Part shown: piece by piece, positions 1 through 8,766 of the stretch | How the letters are laid out: each line of letters starts with the position of its first letter | How positions within the stretch are numbered: the first letter of the stretch is position 1 | NCBI RefSeq assembly: GCF_000582685.1 | Contig: NZ_KK073768.1 | Span: 3,077,812 to 3,141,811 of the forward strand | Source of the DNA: [Scytonema hofmanni] UTEX 2349 | GTDB lineage: Bacteria > Cyanobacteriota > Cyanobacteriia > Cyanobacteriales > Nostocaceae | Direction: 5' to 3' | Length of the DNA: 64,000 bases | Made by a program: the position numbers and the translations under genes | The notes under the pieces: generated by a model | The model's input: the letters and a program-made list of their open reading frames with translations, nothing else | Databases searched by the model: none | Told to the model about the DNA's origin: nothing

Positions 1-79
1 TCTCCCCATCTCCCCATCCCCCCCTCCTCCCCTCTCCCCAGTCCCCCGGCGATGAATAAGAGCGAGTCTTAACCCCAAA

Positions 80-799
80 ATGGCTTCTGGTTTAAAATCT
101 TCGACACTGGAACTCCTAAAACGCTTTAACCGAGCGTTTCCCCAGTTTTATGAGCAATTTGTTAGCAGTGAAATTCAATTACAAAATTTGCGGCTAGCCT
201 ACCGTCTTTATAAAACCAGACGCGCCGTTATTGAGTTGAAACCCGAAGGTAGCAAAAGTGCCCTGCATTTTGCCTACCGCAACCAGTCTTTTCTACTCAG
301 CGATATTTTTGGTGTGCTGGCAGCTTATGGGCTGACTATCCACGGTTTAAGTCTATACGGTCAGATCCGACCGCCGATGTTGGTTTTTATGAAACTCTTG
401 GTGTCTCGTGGCAGTAAAGCCCTGACCGAGAAAACCGCCGAAAACGTCTGCCGTGCTGTTCGCGAGGCTTTAGGAGGTCGGTTTGAGGTAGAAGAAATGC
501 TGGCAGTAGAATTCAACCTCGATGCCGGCTTAGAACAAATACAAACCGAATTCTATGTCGATCCGGTCTTTCATCTGCCCGCCTTAGTTATTGAAGCTGA
601 TAACCAACCGGGATTATTCTACAAAGTGATGTACGCCATTTGGCAGGAAGATTTGCTGGTGGTAAATGCTAATTTACTGGTTTGGCGCGGACGTACACGC
701 CTTATTCTTTACTTGTTAGGACCCAATGAAAGCCTGATTCCTGAATATCTAGGTCACAAAATTGCCGAAGGAGTGCGACAGAGATTAATGGGAAAATGA
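80..799 (+). CDS. Conserved cyanobacterial protein with ACT-like repeats
   Basis: The 239-residue soluble protein has no signal peptide or membrane segment. Two stretches, about residues 65-150 and 165-239, read like ACT-type regulatory modules; the second contains EADNQPGLFYKVM, close to the 'D.PGLL..I' core of ACT domains in GlnD-like uridylyltransferases and amino-acid enzymes. No catalytic domain is attached, so a small-molecule sensing or regulatory role is an inference from the fold resemblance. The ATG at 80 was chosen because upstream sequence is a pyrimidine-rich repeat. It stands alone, followed by a repeat block. Confidence 0.7.
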   Translation: MASGLKSSTLELLKRFNRAFPQFYEQFVSSEIQLQNLRLAYRLYKTRRAVIELKPEGSKSALHFAYRNQSFLLSDIFGVLAAYGLTIHGLSLYGQIRPPMLVFMKLLVSRGSKALTEKTAENVCRAVREALGGRFEVEEMLAVEFNLDAGLEQIQTEFYVDPVFHLPALVIEADNQPGLFYKVMYAIWQEDLLVVNANLLVWRGRTRLILYLLGPNESLIPEYLGHKIAEGVRQRLMGK

Positions 800-804
800 A
801 AAAA

Positions 805-1038
805 GTTAGGTTGTTGGTTGTTAGTTGTTGGTTGTTAGTTGTTGGTGGATAGTTGTTGGTGGATAGTTGTTGGTGGATAGTTGTTGGTGGATAGTTGTTG
901 GTGGATAGTTGTTGGTGGATAGTTGTTGGTGGATAGTTGTTGGTGGATAGTTGTTGGTTCTTTTAGTCACCACTATCTACTAACCACTACCTACTAGCCA
1001 CTATCCACTAACCCCTATCCACCAACAACTAACCACTG
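805..1038. repeat. Tandem 14-mer (two heptamers) facing an inverted relative
   Basis: Eight head-to-tail copies of TTGTTGGTGGATAG run from about 839 to 952, preceded by related GTTGTTAGTT units. From about 966 to 1030 the complementary pattern (CCACTATC, CTAACCACTA, CCACCAACAAC) appears, so the transcript could fold into a long imperfect hairpin. The 14-mer is two heptamers, fitting the short tandem repeats known from heterocystous cyanobacteria. Related blocks occur at 23612-23696, 38183-38277 and 43054-43138. Confidence 0.9.
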
Positions 1039-1084
1039 ACTCTGAGTATTTAATCGCGCCCGCCCTTAAGGGTACGATGGAATT

Positions 1085-1999
1085 ATGGCAAGGATTGAAA
1101 TATTGGGCGTTCCACACGCATACGAGCTAACGGCTCCCACGACCTACCCCCATGCTTTAGTTTTTATCCACGGTTGGCTCAATAGCCGTGGATACTGGCA
1201 ACCTGTGATTTCTCACTTATCAGTTGATTTCCAGTGCCTGTCTTATGATTTGCGTGGCTTTGGTGAGTCCCAGCCTGAGGCAAAAAGCGATTTTAGTCGC
1301 GAAGACACATCTAGTTTGAGCCTAACTGACAATGACCGTGGTGGAGTTGGCTATCCGTTCGATTCTGTTTATACTCCAGCTGCCTATGCTCAGGATTTAG
1401 CTGTTCTTCTGCAACAGATGAATATTAACAGTGCTTGGCTAGTTGGTCATTCTTTAGGAGGCACGATCGCTCTTTGGGGTGCGGCACAAATGCCCGATCG
1501 CGTTAAGGGTGTCATCTGTATTAACGCAGGTGGTGGAATTTATCTCAAAGAAGCTTTTGAGCAGTTTCGCTTAACAGGTCAGCGGCTTTTGCAAATCCGT
1601 CCGAGGTGGCTGTGTCAAGTTCCTTTGATTGATTTACTGTTTACCAGAGATACTGTGGCACGTCCTTTAGATCGCTTTTGGGCACGTCAAAGGATGATTG
1701 ATTTTGTTGTGGCTGACCCGGAAGCTGCTCTAGGAACCTTGCTAGACTCAACAACTGAGGAAGAAATTAACCGCTTACCCCAGTTGGTATCCAAAATTAA
1801 ACAACCAGTTTATTTCTTAGCTGGTGCGGAAGATAAAATGATGGAACCGAAGTATGTTCGCCATTTAGCTAGCTTTCATGCTTTGTTCCAATATTCTGGT
1901 GACAATGTGATTGAAATTCCTGATTGCGGACATTTGGCAATGTTAGAGCAGCCGGATGCGGTTGCCAATCACATCCGGTCAATAGTCAATAGTCAATAG
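1085..1999 (+). CDS. Alpha/beta-fold hydrolase
   Basis: This 304-residue protein has the full alpha/beta-hydrolase signature: the oxyanion-hole motif FIHGW near residue 27, the nucleophile elbow GHSLGG near residue 122, an acid in AGAEDKM near residue 247 and the catalytic His in DCGHLAM near residue 282. The family includes esterases, lipases, epoxide hydrolases and haloperoxidases; the substrate cannot be read from sequence. Its last residues, RSIVNSQ, and the stop codon are encoded by a TCAATAG heptamer repeat, so the native C-terminus may have been rewritten by repeat invasion. No operon partner is evident. Confidence 0.85.
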   Translation: MARIEILGVPHAYELTAPTTYPHALVFIHGWLNSRGYWQPVISHLSVDFQCLSYDLRGFGESQPEAKSDFSREDTSSLSLTDNDRGGVGYPFDSVYTPAAYAQDLAVLLQQMNINSAWLVGHSLGGTIALWGAAQMPDRVKGVICINAGGGIYLKEAFEQFRLTGQRLLQIRPRWLCQVPLIDLLFTRDTVARPLDRFWARQRMIDFVVADPEAALGTLLDSTTEEEINRLPQLVSKIKQPVYFLAGAEDKMMEPKYVRHLASFHALFQYSGDNVIEIPDCGHLAMLEQPDAVANHIRSIVNSQ

Positions 2000-2129
2000 T
2001 CAATGGTCAAAGGGAAAGGCATCGCACAATAAATCATGAAAATCTCTTCCCCCTTCCCCCTTCCCCTTTCCCCCTTCCCTCCCTCCCCTTCCCTTTCCCC
2101 TTCCCCCTTTCCCCTTTCCCCTTTCCCCT
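1979..2129. repeat. TCAATAG heptamer repeat and polypyrimidine tract
   Basis: At 1979-2005 the heptamer TCAATAG is repeated about three and a half times and supplies the stop of the upstream hydrolase gene. From 2047 to 2141 the plus strand is almost pure C and T (CCCCTTTCCC-type units), ending within the 3' end of tsaD. No gene or terminator is visible here. Confidence 0.8.
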
Positions 2130-3182
2130 TTACCCTTCCCCTACTTGATATAAATCCATGACCTGGGTAAGCGAAAGTCTTGATTGAACGCTGAGGGTAA
2201 GTGGCGATGTATGACCAAGGGCTAGATGCTCTGAGGCTGTACAGCCTATCATGGCGGCGTTATCGGTGCAATATTTCATTGGGGGAAATAACACGCGCAG
2301 GTTACGCTCACAGGCGGCTGCTTGTAAATGTTTCCTCAAACCGCTGTTGGCGGCTACCCCTCCACCGACGGCGATAGTTTTCAAATCATAGTCAAGAGCA
2401 CAGGCGATCGCTCTTTTGGTCAGCGATCGCGCTACGGTTGACTGAAAACTCGCTGCAATATCCGCTACAGGCACTTCCTCGCCATTTTTCTCGAATTGTT
2501 GCACTAGTCGCTGTACTGCCGTTTTTAACCCACTAAAACTCGAATCATAGCGATGATACCCCCCACCTGGTAAGGAAACTTTTCCTTCTGGCAAAACAAA
2601 GGCTTGGGGATTGCCTGACTGCGCCAGTTTATCAATCATCGGTCCACCGGGATAGCCCAACTTTAACAACCGCGCTACTTTATCAAAGGCTTCACCTGCC
2701 GCATCATCGCGAGTTTGTCCTAAAATTTCGTATTCACCACAATCTTTCACATAAATCAAGCTTGTGTGTCCGCCGGAAACCAGTAAGCTAAGAAAAGGAG
2801 GCTTAATAGTTGGCTCGCTCAAGTAAGTCGCGTAAATATGACCTTCAAGGTGGTGAACTCCTAAAAATGGCTTATTGTGTACCATTGCCAGGGTTTTGGC
2901 GGCAGTTAACCCTACTAAGAGCGCTCCCACGAGTCCAGGCGCACAAGTTGCGGCAATTCCGTCGATTTTTGTCCAATCTAGTTTTGCTTCTTCGAGGGCT
3001 TGGGCGATCGCCTGATTTATCGTTTCTAAATGCTGGCGGGATGCTACCTCTGGTACTACCCCGCCATACTGCTGATGAACCAGAATTTGCGAAGCAACAA
3101 TACTACTACAAACTTGACGATTGTTTACAATTGCTACGGCGGTTTCATCGCAGCTGGTTTCTATCGCTAAAACGGTTGCCAT
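2130..3182 (-). CDS. tsaD: tRNA N6-adenosine threonylcarbamoyltransferase TsaD
   Basis: TsaD transfers the threonylcarbamoyl group to A37 of ANN-reading tRNAs, working with TsaB and TsaE. The 350-residue protein begins with the actin/ASKHA-type motif IETSCDETA and contains HHLEGH near residue 111, whose histidines bind the catalytic metal, plus SGGHTSL and the late glycine-rich AVGGGVAANS. Length is normal for the bacterial family. The ATG at 3182 is directly followed by the conserved N-terminus. It is transcribed divergently from psaF, with 176 bp between them. Confidence 0.96.
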   Translation of the reverse strand: MATVLAIETSCDETAVAIVNNRQVCSSIVASQILVHQQYGGVVPEVASRQHLETINQAIAQALEEAKLDWTKIDGIAATCAPGLVGALLVGLTAAKTLAMVHNKPFLGVHHLEGHIYATYLSEPTIKPPFLSLLVSGGHTSLIYVKDCGEYEILGQTRDDAAGEAFDKVARLLKLGYPGGPMIDKLAQSGNPQAFVLPEGKVSLPGGGYHRYDSSFSGLKTAVQRLVQQFEKNGEEVPVADIAASFQSTVARSLTKRAIACALDYDLKTIAVGGGVAANSGLRKHLQAAACERNLRVLFPPMKYCTDNAAMIGCTASEHLALGHTSPLTLSVQSRLSLTQVMDLYQVGEG

Positions 3183-3296
3183 GACAGGATTATGCTGAAT
3201 TGAGACTTGATGTCGAAGCTTTAACTTTTATTTACTTAAACTTTACTCGGTTCCCAGGCAAGAGTATGATGACTTCCTAGTTATGTTGATAAACAC

Positions 3297-3321
3297 TGTA
3301 CAAGCCGCTTCGTTTTGTACA
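3297..3321. promoter_or_regulatory. Inverted repeat TGTACAA-11-TTGTACA upstream of psaF
   Basis: Two 7-bp arms (3297-3303 and 3315-3321) form a perfect dyad about 38 bp before the psaF start codon, in the psaF/tsaD divergent region. The position suits an operator or a 5' leader stem for psaF. No known regulator motif was matched, so the role is conjecture. Confidence 0.3.
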
Positions 3322-3358
3322 AAAAACTTTTTGTTTCGTAATAAAAGGAAACAACCCA

Positions 3359-3856
3359 ATGAGACGATTGTTTACTTTGGTTTTGGCGATTTGCCTAATG
3401 TTCAGTTTTGCGCCGCCAGCAAAAGCTTTAGGGGCTGACCTTGTACCCTGCAAGGACTCTCCTGCTTTTCAAGAACGGGCAGCAGAAGCGCGTAACACTA
3501 CATCTGACCCTGCCTCCGGGGAAAAGCGATTTGAGCGTTATGCCCAAGCTTTGTGTGGTCCAGAAGGTCTACCTCATCTGATAGTCGATGGTAGTCTTGA
3601 TCACGCTGGTGACTTTCTAATTCCCAGCATCCTTTTCCTGTATATCACCGGATGGATTGGCTGGGTCGGTCGCTCCTATCTACAAGCCATCAAAAAAGAA
3701 GGTGGCGACGTGGAGAAAAAGGAAATCACAATCGACCTGTCAAAAGCATTACCTCTGATGCTGTCAGGCTTTACTTGGCCCCTATCAGCCGTGAAAGAAC
3801 TGCTTTCAGGCGAATTGACAGCTAAAGATACCGAAATCCCGATTTCGCCTCGCTAA
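3359..3856 (+). CDS. psaF: Photosystem I subunit III, PsaF
   Basis: PsaF is the lumen-exposed photosystem I subunit that helps dock plastocyanin or cytochrome c6. The 165-residue precursor has a Sec-type signal peptide (residues 1-23, ending PPAKA), a lumenal N-domain with paired cysteines in LVPCKDS and LCGPEG, and a transmembrane segment around residues 85-105 (ILFLYITGWIGW). The start is supported by AAGGA about 9 bp upstream of ATG. psaJ follows on the same strand after 38 bp, the usual cyanobacterial psaFJ operon. Confidence 0.97.
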   Translation: MRRLFTLVLAICLMFSFAPPAKALGADLVPCKDSPAFQERAAEARNTTSDPASGEKRFERYAQALCGPEGLPHLIVDGSLDHAGDFLIPSILFLYITGWIGWVGRSYLQAIKKEGGDVEKKEITIDLSKALPLMLSGFTWPLSAVKELLSGELTAKDTEIPISPR

Positions 3857-3894
3857 TCATGATTGGCAATTTCATCTATTTTGGAGAATGATTC

Positions 3895-4029
3895 ATGCAG
3901 CAGAATTATTTCGTTAAATATCTTTCCCTAGCACCAGTTTTACTTTTCGTCAATTTATCTTTGACCGCGATTTTGCTGATTTTGTTTAACAACTGGTTCC
4001 CCGACCTACTTTTCCATCCGTTGCCATAA
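3895..4029 (+). CDS. psaJ: Photosystem I subunit IX, PsaJ
   Basis: This 44-codon gene encodes a single hydrophobic helix starting MQQNYFVKYLSLAPV and ending WFPDLLFHPLP, the recognisable PsaJ pattern. PsaJ sits beside PsaF in the thylakoid membrane and stabilises it. A GGAG ribosome-binding site lies 9 bp upstream of ATG. The gene is the second of the psaFJ operon. Confidence 0.96.
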   Translation: MQQNYFVKYLSLAPVLLFVNLSLTAILLILFNNWFPDLLFHPLP

Positions 4030-4050
4030 ACGACGGAATTAAGGAGTTTT

Positions 4051-4102
4051 GTTAGCAGTTAATAGTTAGTAGTTAGTTGACTACTAACTGTTAATTGCTA
4101 AC
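4051..4102. repeat. Hairpin after psaJ (possible terminator)
   Basis: The segment GTTAGCAGTTAATAGTTAGTAG is mirrored by CTACTAACTGTTAATTGCTAAC, giving a long near-perfect stem 20 bp after the psaJ stop. No clear T-run follows, so it may be an RNA-stabilising 3' hairpin or a mobile palindromic repeat rather than a classic terminator. Confidence 0.55.
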
Positions 4103-4225
4103 AGTTTCATATAACTATGTATGGTTAATTAACTTTTCTAAACTTAAGAGTTAAAAATCATATTTAGACACAATTATTACTAATAATAAATAATTAAGCA
4201 TCTTATTTAGAGGCAAAGACAAAAT

Positions 4226-4747
4226 ATGGCGCAAGCAATAGACGCATCAAAGAATAATCCTAGTGATGTTAGAAATCGCGAGGTTGTCTTTCCAGAATGG
4301 CGTGATTCGCAGCGGGGAAATCTAGAAACCCCGGTTAATTCTTCTCCATTGGTCAAGTGGTTTATTAATAATTTACCCGCCTATCGCCCAGGTATAACTA
4401 CCTTCAGACGAGGGTTAGAAATCGGTATGGCTCATGGTTACTGGATATTTGGTCCTTTTGCCAAATTAGGTCCCCTGCGGAATACAGATAATGCCAACTT
4501 AGCTGGGTTACTAGCAACCATTGGCTTAATTGTTATTCTTACCGCCACCCTCTCCTTGTATGGTAATAGCAATCCTCTCCCACCAGTTCCCACCGTCACT
4601 GTACCAAATCCTCCAGATTCTTTTAAAACGAAAGAAGGCTGGAGTAACTTTGGCAGTGCTTTCTTAATTGGTGGTCTTGGTGGTGCAGTAGTTGCCTACT
4701 TTGTGGCTTCCAATCTCGAATTAATTCAAGGTTTATTCGGCGGTTAA
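4226..4747 (+). CDS. psaL: Photosystem I subunit XI, PsaL
   Basis: PsaL is the membrane subunit at the centre of photosystem I trimers or tetramers. The 173-residue protein has the family N-terminal region (NPSDVRNREVVFPEWRD), the motif TTFRRGLEIGMAHGYW and two to three hydrophobic helices, the last in GSAFLIGGLGGAVVAYFV. The length is slightly above average. It stands 196 bp after psaJ behind a hairpin and an AT-rich leader, so it probably has its own promoter, and it ends at a clear terminator. Confidence 0.97.
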   Translation: MAQAIDASKNNPSDVRNREVVFPEWRDSQRGNLETPVNSSPLVKWFINNLPAYRPGITTFRRGLEIGMAHGYWIFGPFAKLGPLRNTDNANLAGLLATIGLIVILTATLSLYGNSNPLPPVPTVTVPNPPDSFKTKEGWSNFGSAFLIGGLGGAVVAYFVASNLELIQGLFGG

Positions 4748-4780
4748 TTTAGTCATTAGTCATTTGACTAATTAAGATAA

Positions 4781-4822
4781 GGACACAAAGAAAAGCTTAA
4801 CTTTTTCTTTGTGTCCTTTATT
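4781..4822 (+). terminator. Rho-independent terminator of psaL
   Basis: A 14-bp stem, GGACACAAAGAAAA against TTTTCTTTGTGTCC, with a short loop is followed by TTTATTTG. It lies 34 bp after the psaL stop and between convergent psaL and gmk, so it may serve both. Confidence 0.8.
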
Positions 4823-4851
4823 TGTTGGGGTGATAAACAATCAGCTGTGGT

Positions 4852-5451
4852 TTAACCAAATAAAGCAGATGCGATCGCATTTACAGCAGTCTCAAAATCG
4901 TCATTCACGATTTGAATATCAAATTCTGGTGCGGCTTTAATTTCTTCTTGAGCGCATTGCAGACGACGAGCGATCGCTTCAGATGAGTCTTGTCCGCGAT
5001 TGCGTATCCGTTGCTCTAACTCTTCAAATGAAGGTGGTAAAATAAAGATGCTGAGGGCGCTAGGGAAAGAAGCGCGGATTTGTCGTGCCCCTTCCAACTC
5101 AATTTCTAGCACAACCGTCTTCCCGGCGCGAATTTGCTTAAGTACCCCTTCACGAGGAGTGCCGTAATAGTTACCCGCAAATTCCGCCCACTCTAGGAAT
5201 TCACCTTGAGCAACCAATTGTTCAAATTTGTTACGGCTAATAAAGTAATAATTTTTGCCCTCGATTTCTCCAGTCCGGGGAGAACGAGTGGTCACGGATA
5301 CTGAGTAGTATAGCTCCGGATAACGTTGTAGAAGCGATCGCATGAGTGTGCCTTTGCCGACACCACTCGGACCTGTTAAAACAATTAGCCTGCCCAGAGG
5401 AGGACATTCTTGGGTAGTAGCACCATTCTGGATGGATAAAACTTGCATCAT
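4852..5451 (-). CDS. gmk: Guanylate kinase
   Basis: Guanylate kinase phosphorylates GMP to GDP with ATP. The 199-residue protein carries the P-loop GPSGVGKGT near residue 27, the GMP-binding SVTTRSPRTGE and the KNYYFISRNKFE segment, and LEIELEGARQIR, all diagnostic. Length is typical with a short N-terminal extension; the ATG pair at 5451 was kept, but the second ATG is equally possible. It lies downstream of remA on the same strand, with a hairpin in the 160-bp gap. Confidence 0.96.
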   Translation of the reverse strand: MMQVLSIQNGATTQECPPLGRLIVLTGPSGVGKGTLMRSLLQRYPELYYSVSVTTRSPRTGEIEGKNYYFISRNKFEQLVAQGEFLEWAEFAGNYYGTPREGVLKQIRAGKTVVLEIELEGARQIRASFPSALSIFILPPSFEELEQRIRNRGQDSSEAIARRLQCAQEEIKAAPEFDIQIVNDDFETAVNAIASALFG

Positions 5452-5585
5452 CCGCTCAACTTGTGAATTAATCGATAGACATTATTCATTAGTCATTCTC
5501 AAAACGAGTATAGACTAAAGAACTGGTAGCATGGCTGACAGAAAATTTGTCTAATTCACATATTACTGCTGATATGGCGCAAATA

Positions 5586-5609
5586 GGGGTGGGGCTTTCA
5601 ACCCACCCC
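5586..5609 (-). terminator. Hairpin between remA and gmk
   Basis: An 8-bp G/C stem, GGGGTGGG against CCCACCCC with an 8-nt loop, lies 4 bp past the remA stop codon. On the minus strand it is followed only by TATTTGCG, so termination would be weak; it may be an attenuator or mRNA-stability element before gmk. Confidence 0.45.
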
Positions 5610-5612
5610 CAA

Positions 5613-5879
5613 TCAATTATCTACAACTTGATGCTCGCGGGAGACTACAAAGCGATTTGCTACCGTTTCCGGTTGAATCGCCGAGAGAATCACATGGCTG
5701 GAATCTGTGATAATTACAGCTCTAGTCCTGCGACCATAAGTCGCGTCAATCAGTTGACCTCTGTCCCTTGCGTCAGTAATAATTCGCTTAATGGGGGCAG
5801 ATTCTGGGCTGACAATAGCAACTACTCGGTTGGCAGACACGATATTGCCAAAACCGATGTTGATTAACTGAATCTCCAT
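5613..5879 (-). CDS. remA: RemA-like DUF370 regulator
   Basis: This 88-residue protein matches the RemA/DUF370 family: it begins MEIQLINIGFGNIVSANRVV and contains RDRGQLIDATYGRRTRAVI. Bacillus RemA forms ring oligomers that bind DNA and activate matrix genes; in cyanobacteria the gene is usually found next to gmk, as here. The function in this organism is inferred only from the family. The ATG at 5879 gives the conserved N-terminus. Confidence 0.85.
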   Translation of the reverse strand: MEIQLINIGFGNIVSANRVVAIVSPESAPIKRIITDARDRGQLIDATYGRRTRAVIITDSSHVILSAIQPETVANRFVVSREHQVVDN

Positions 5880-7131
5880 AAAAAAACTTATGCCAAATAC
5901 AGTGTGAGAAGCTTATTAGTAACTTCTTTACATGTTATCTATAAAAAATGGGAGTTACAACGATTAAATTCAAGCCAATAAGCGTTTTTTAATTCTCACT
6001 CCTTTTTTTAGCTATTTATGCCCTAATTTTACCCAAAATACTTCTAAAGACATAGGCAAAGTAATGCTAACACAAGCTATTGAGTAGGTCGTTAAATTAA
6101 ACATCACTGGCGATCGGTCAGGCATAGGGCATGGGGGAGCGCTAGTTTCGTGCAAAGATGCCCTTTGTTGAGACATTTGGTGTCATATAGCAATCCGATT
6201 TGATTTGGAGAATCACTCGTAGAGGTAAGGGACTCTTTACTGGGAAGAAGGAATAAAAGTGTACTGAGTTTTGTTCACGCAATCAAATATGAGTCTAGGA
6301 CCAGCCCTTTCAAGGTGAACGTTTGTACTATGAAATAAATAATATTTTTCACCCAATTTCGGTATTTTGGCGATTGCGATCGCTTAATTTACAGTCCAAA
6401 AATTTGGAGTTTATCCATAATTTATTTCTTCAATTGCAGTCAATGCCTGAAATACGGTTAAAAATTGGATAGTACATATGCTCACCTTGAAAGGGCTAGT
6501 CCTAGAGTCCTATAGGAAATGGAAGAAAGCACGCTTTTTACATTTGTTTACATAATATTTTTGTTTTAATTTAAGTAGGTGGGCGTTAAAAAACATAACT
6601 ATACTTTGTCATTGCGTTCGCGGAGCGTCTCGTAGAGAGGAGGCACGACCTTCGCGCAGCGTGTCGCAGACAAGCAATCGCAAGGGTTTTGAGTGTTTTA
6701 CATTTCGTTACATAGTTAGGTTTATTTGTACTTACCTACTTACTTATTAGTGAATTGTTGTAATTAATTTATACTTTTTTCGTATAGCTAGTAGGAAATA
6801 TTTCTCCGTATAAATACTTAAATAAATCTGGATTGAAGTTGAGTTCAAGAAGGCAGAAGGCAGAGGGCAGAGGGCAGAAGGAACCAATTGGGAGGGGTCA
6901 CAATCCCCTCCCAATTGGAGGCTCCCAATATCGTTGCATTTGGGAGGGGCTTCAGACCCTTACTCCTTTCAGTCGTGGGCAGAGGACACTTATACATTCC
7001 TTCTGCCTCCTGCCTTCTGCCCTCTGCCTTTCCCGGTGAAATAAAATCTAGGTAATTCTTTTAAATTTTACATCATCATTATTGCTGATTTAAGGTATAA
7101 AGATACTTGGCGTTACTTACCGAGTTGAATT
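5880..7131. other. Repeat-rich intergenic region without a gene
   Basis: About 1.25 kb between divergent remA and the DUF3326 gene holds no convincing coding sequence. It contains a terminal-inverted-repeat element (6291-6509), a block built from GCGTTCGCGGAGCGTCTC-like units (6612-6690), and a GGCAGAGGGCAGAAGG-type repeat with its inverted copy (6846-7030). An ORF at 6833-7039 consists largely of that last repeat and is not a gene. Confidence 0.7.
6291..6509. mobile_element. MITE-like element with about 27-bp inverted ends
   Basis: CTAGGACCAGCCCTTTCAAG at 6295-6314 recurs inverted at 6486-6505 with one difference; the similarity extends to about 27 bp (GGTGAAC against GGTGAGC). The 165 bp between them has no ORF. 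This is the layout of a non-autonomous transposable element; no transposase is nearby and no target-site duplication was clear. Confidence 0.6.
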
Positions 7132-8448
7132 GTGTCACAAGTTATTACCAAAGATTTTGAAATCGAATATTCTCCTAAGCAACTAATTTGGAGTGAAATT
7201 GCTCATCGAATTGGAGAGATGGGACTACCAGGAACACCTATCCGGTTGATTTTAACTGCTAGCCGGGAAAATAAGTTGGTATTTGAAAGCAGTTTTTTGG
7301 AAACAGACAGAAAACCTGTCTGGCCTTCCTTATTAAATATTCGTCCTCGTCAAATTTCATCGGCTAAACCTTTTGTCGCTGTAAGTATTATCCCAACAGG
7401 AGTCCGTGCGGAAATAGGAGGTTTTGCTGGTGATGCTACCCCAAGTGTTAATATTTTAGCCAAAGCTTGTGATTATCTAGTTGTTAATCCCAACTCAGTT
7501 ACAGCTTCTGACCTCTATTATGCTAGTGACAATGTTCTTTACCTAGAAGGAAATCTAATTTGCCATTTATTGTTGGGGCATACTACTCTGATTCCAGAAA
7601 CTCGCGCCAAAATTGGCGTAGTTATTGAGAAAGCCGAAGAAAAATATTTGAATGTCGTCTTCAATGCCATCAATTCTCTTAGAACTGTGGGAGGCATCAA
7701 TATTGAACCTGTAATAGTTACAGGTGGGCCAGTGAGCACTGAATGTATTTTTTCTCCCTATGGTCATGCCTCTGGAAGATTTGAAGGCATTGATGATCTG
7801 ATGAAAGCATTAGATGTTGTTACTCAAACAGATACTACTGCCGTTGCTTTATCCACAAGTCTCTCAGTTGAAGATGAAGTGAAAAAGCAGTATTTCAACG
7901 GGGAAATTATGCCAAATCCTTGGGGAGGAGCAGAGGCAATTCTCACTCACATGACGACGAATTTTTATCCTTTTACTGCTGCTCATTCACCATTATGTTT
8001 AGACTTCTCAGAAGAAGAATTACAACTATTGTATACTTTAGGTGACCCAAGGGATGGAGCAGAGTTAATCTCTATGTCATTTCTCTGTTCAACTTTAAAA
8101 GGATTAACCCACTCTCCACGTCTTGCCAAATTCGATGCTCCTTTACCATCAGGATGTCAGGGAATTTCTGTAGAAAACGTTTCAGCAGTTGTAATGCCAG
8201 AGAGTACTGTAGGCAATATTCCCTTCTTTGCTTCTCTTGAGCAAAATATTCCAGTTATTTTGGTTCGGGACAATCACACTCAGTATGAAATAACTCCCTC
8301 AATTCTGGGAATTGACCACAGCCAAAGGAAAATTTATTACGTGAATAGTTATATGGAAGCTGCTGGTTTACTCCTTGCTTTACGGCATGGAATTGCTCCT
8401 GAAGCTACAACACGTCCCATACATCAAATAAAACCAATTTTCCTGTAA
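7132..8448 (+). CDS. DUF3326-like protein
   Basis: The 438-residue protein resembles the DUF3326 family of cyanobacteria and plants, with the characteristic IIPTGVRAEIGGFAGDA segment near residue 89 and DYLVVNPNSVTASDLYYA near 116. No function is established for the family that I know of. It is soluble, with no signal peptide or membrane helix. Translation uses GTG at 7132. It is the first plus-strand gene of the accessory cluster ending near 14.55 kb and is separated from the next gene by a 318-bp gap holding a palindromic repeat, so it could be transcribed separately. Confidence 0.7.
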   Translation: MSQVITKDFEIEYSPKQLIWSEIAHRIGEMGLPGTPIRLILTASRENKLVFESSFLETDRKPVWPSLLNIRPRQISSAKPFVAVSIIPTGVRAEIGGFAGDATPSVNILAKACDYLVVNPNSVTASDLYYASDNVLYLEGNLICHLLLGHTTLIPETRAKIGVVIEKAEEKYLNVVFNAINSLRTVGGINIEPVIVTGGPVSTECIFSPYGHASGRFEGIDDLMKALDVVTQTDTTAVALSTSLSVEDEVKKQYFNGEIMPNPWGGAEAILTHMTTNFYPFTAAHSPLCLDFSEEELQLLYTLGDPRDGAELISMSFLCSTLKGLTHSPRLAKFDAPLPSGCQGISVENVSAVVMPESTVGNIPFFASLEQNIPVILVRDNHTQYEITPSILGIDHSQRKIYYVNSYMEAAGLLLALRHGIAPEATTRPIHQIKPIFL

Positions 8449-8601
8449 TATCGAATCTTTTCAGTCACTGCTAACACTTGTCAGCAAAACTTGGAACCAA
8501 AGGGAGCATCCCACTTTGGTAAATTTATACTAGCAAAAGTAGCATAGTCAGACTGGCTTGGCTAAGGAATGTGAATTCAATAAAATGCAAAAATTCAATC
8601 T

Positions 8602-8666
8602 TGTAGGGTGCGTTTCTAATGCTCCAATATCTGATGACAAATGGTGCGTTAGGAACGCACCCTACA
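8602..8666. repeat. Palindromic repeat GTAGGGTGCGTT...AACGCACCCTAC
   Basis: An 18-bp arm, TGTAGGGTGCGTTTCTAA, is repeated inverted 29 bp later with one mismatch. This short palindrome is a common dispersed element in cyanobacterial genomes. It lies in the gap before the PLP-enzyme gene and makes up most of a spurious ORF (8558-8818). Confidence 0.8.
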
Positions 8667-8766
8667 TATTTGAGTTACAGATTAATAAAGCCACGTTTAT
8701 AAACGGGATTTTTGTTAATTTGGAATGTTCTCGAACCTATTACGTTCAAGGTCAAACAGGAGACTT

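Noticed and set aside
805..1038. CRISPR array
   Set aside because: The repeats are directly tandem heptamers with no unique spacers.
2810..3184. 124-codon plus-strand ORF opposite tsaD
   Set aside because: Shadow of tsaD in the antisense frame; no independent support.
6833..7039. 68-codon plus-strand ORF
   Set aside because: It is built from the GGCAGAGGGCAGAAGG repeat and its inverted copy, with no protein-like composition.
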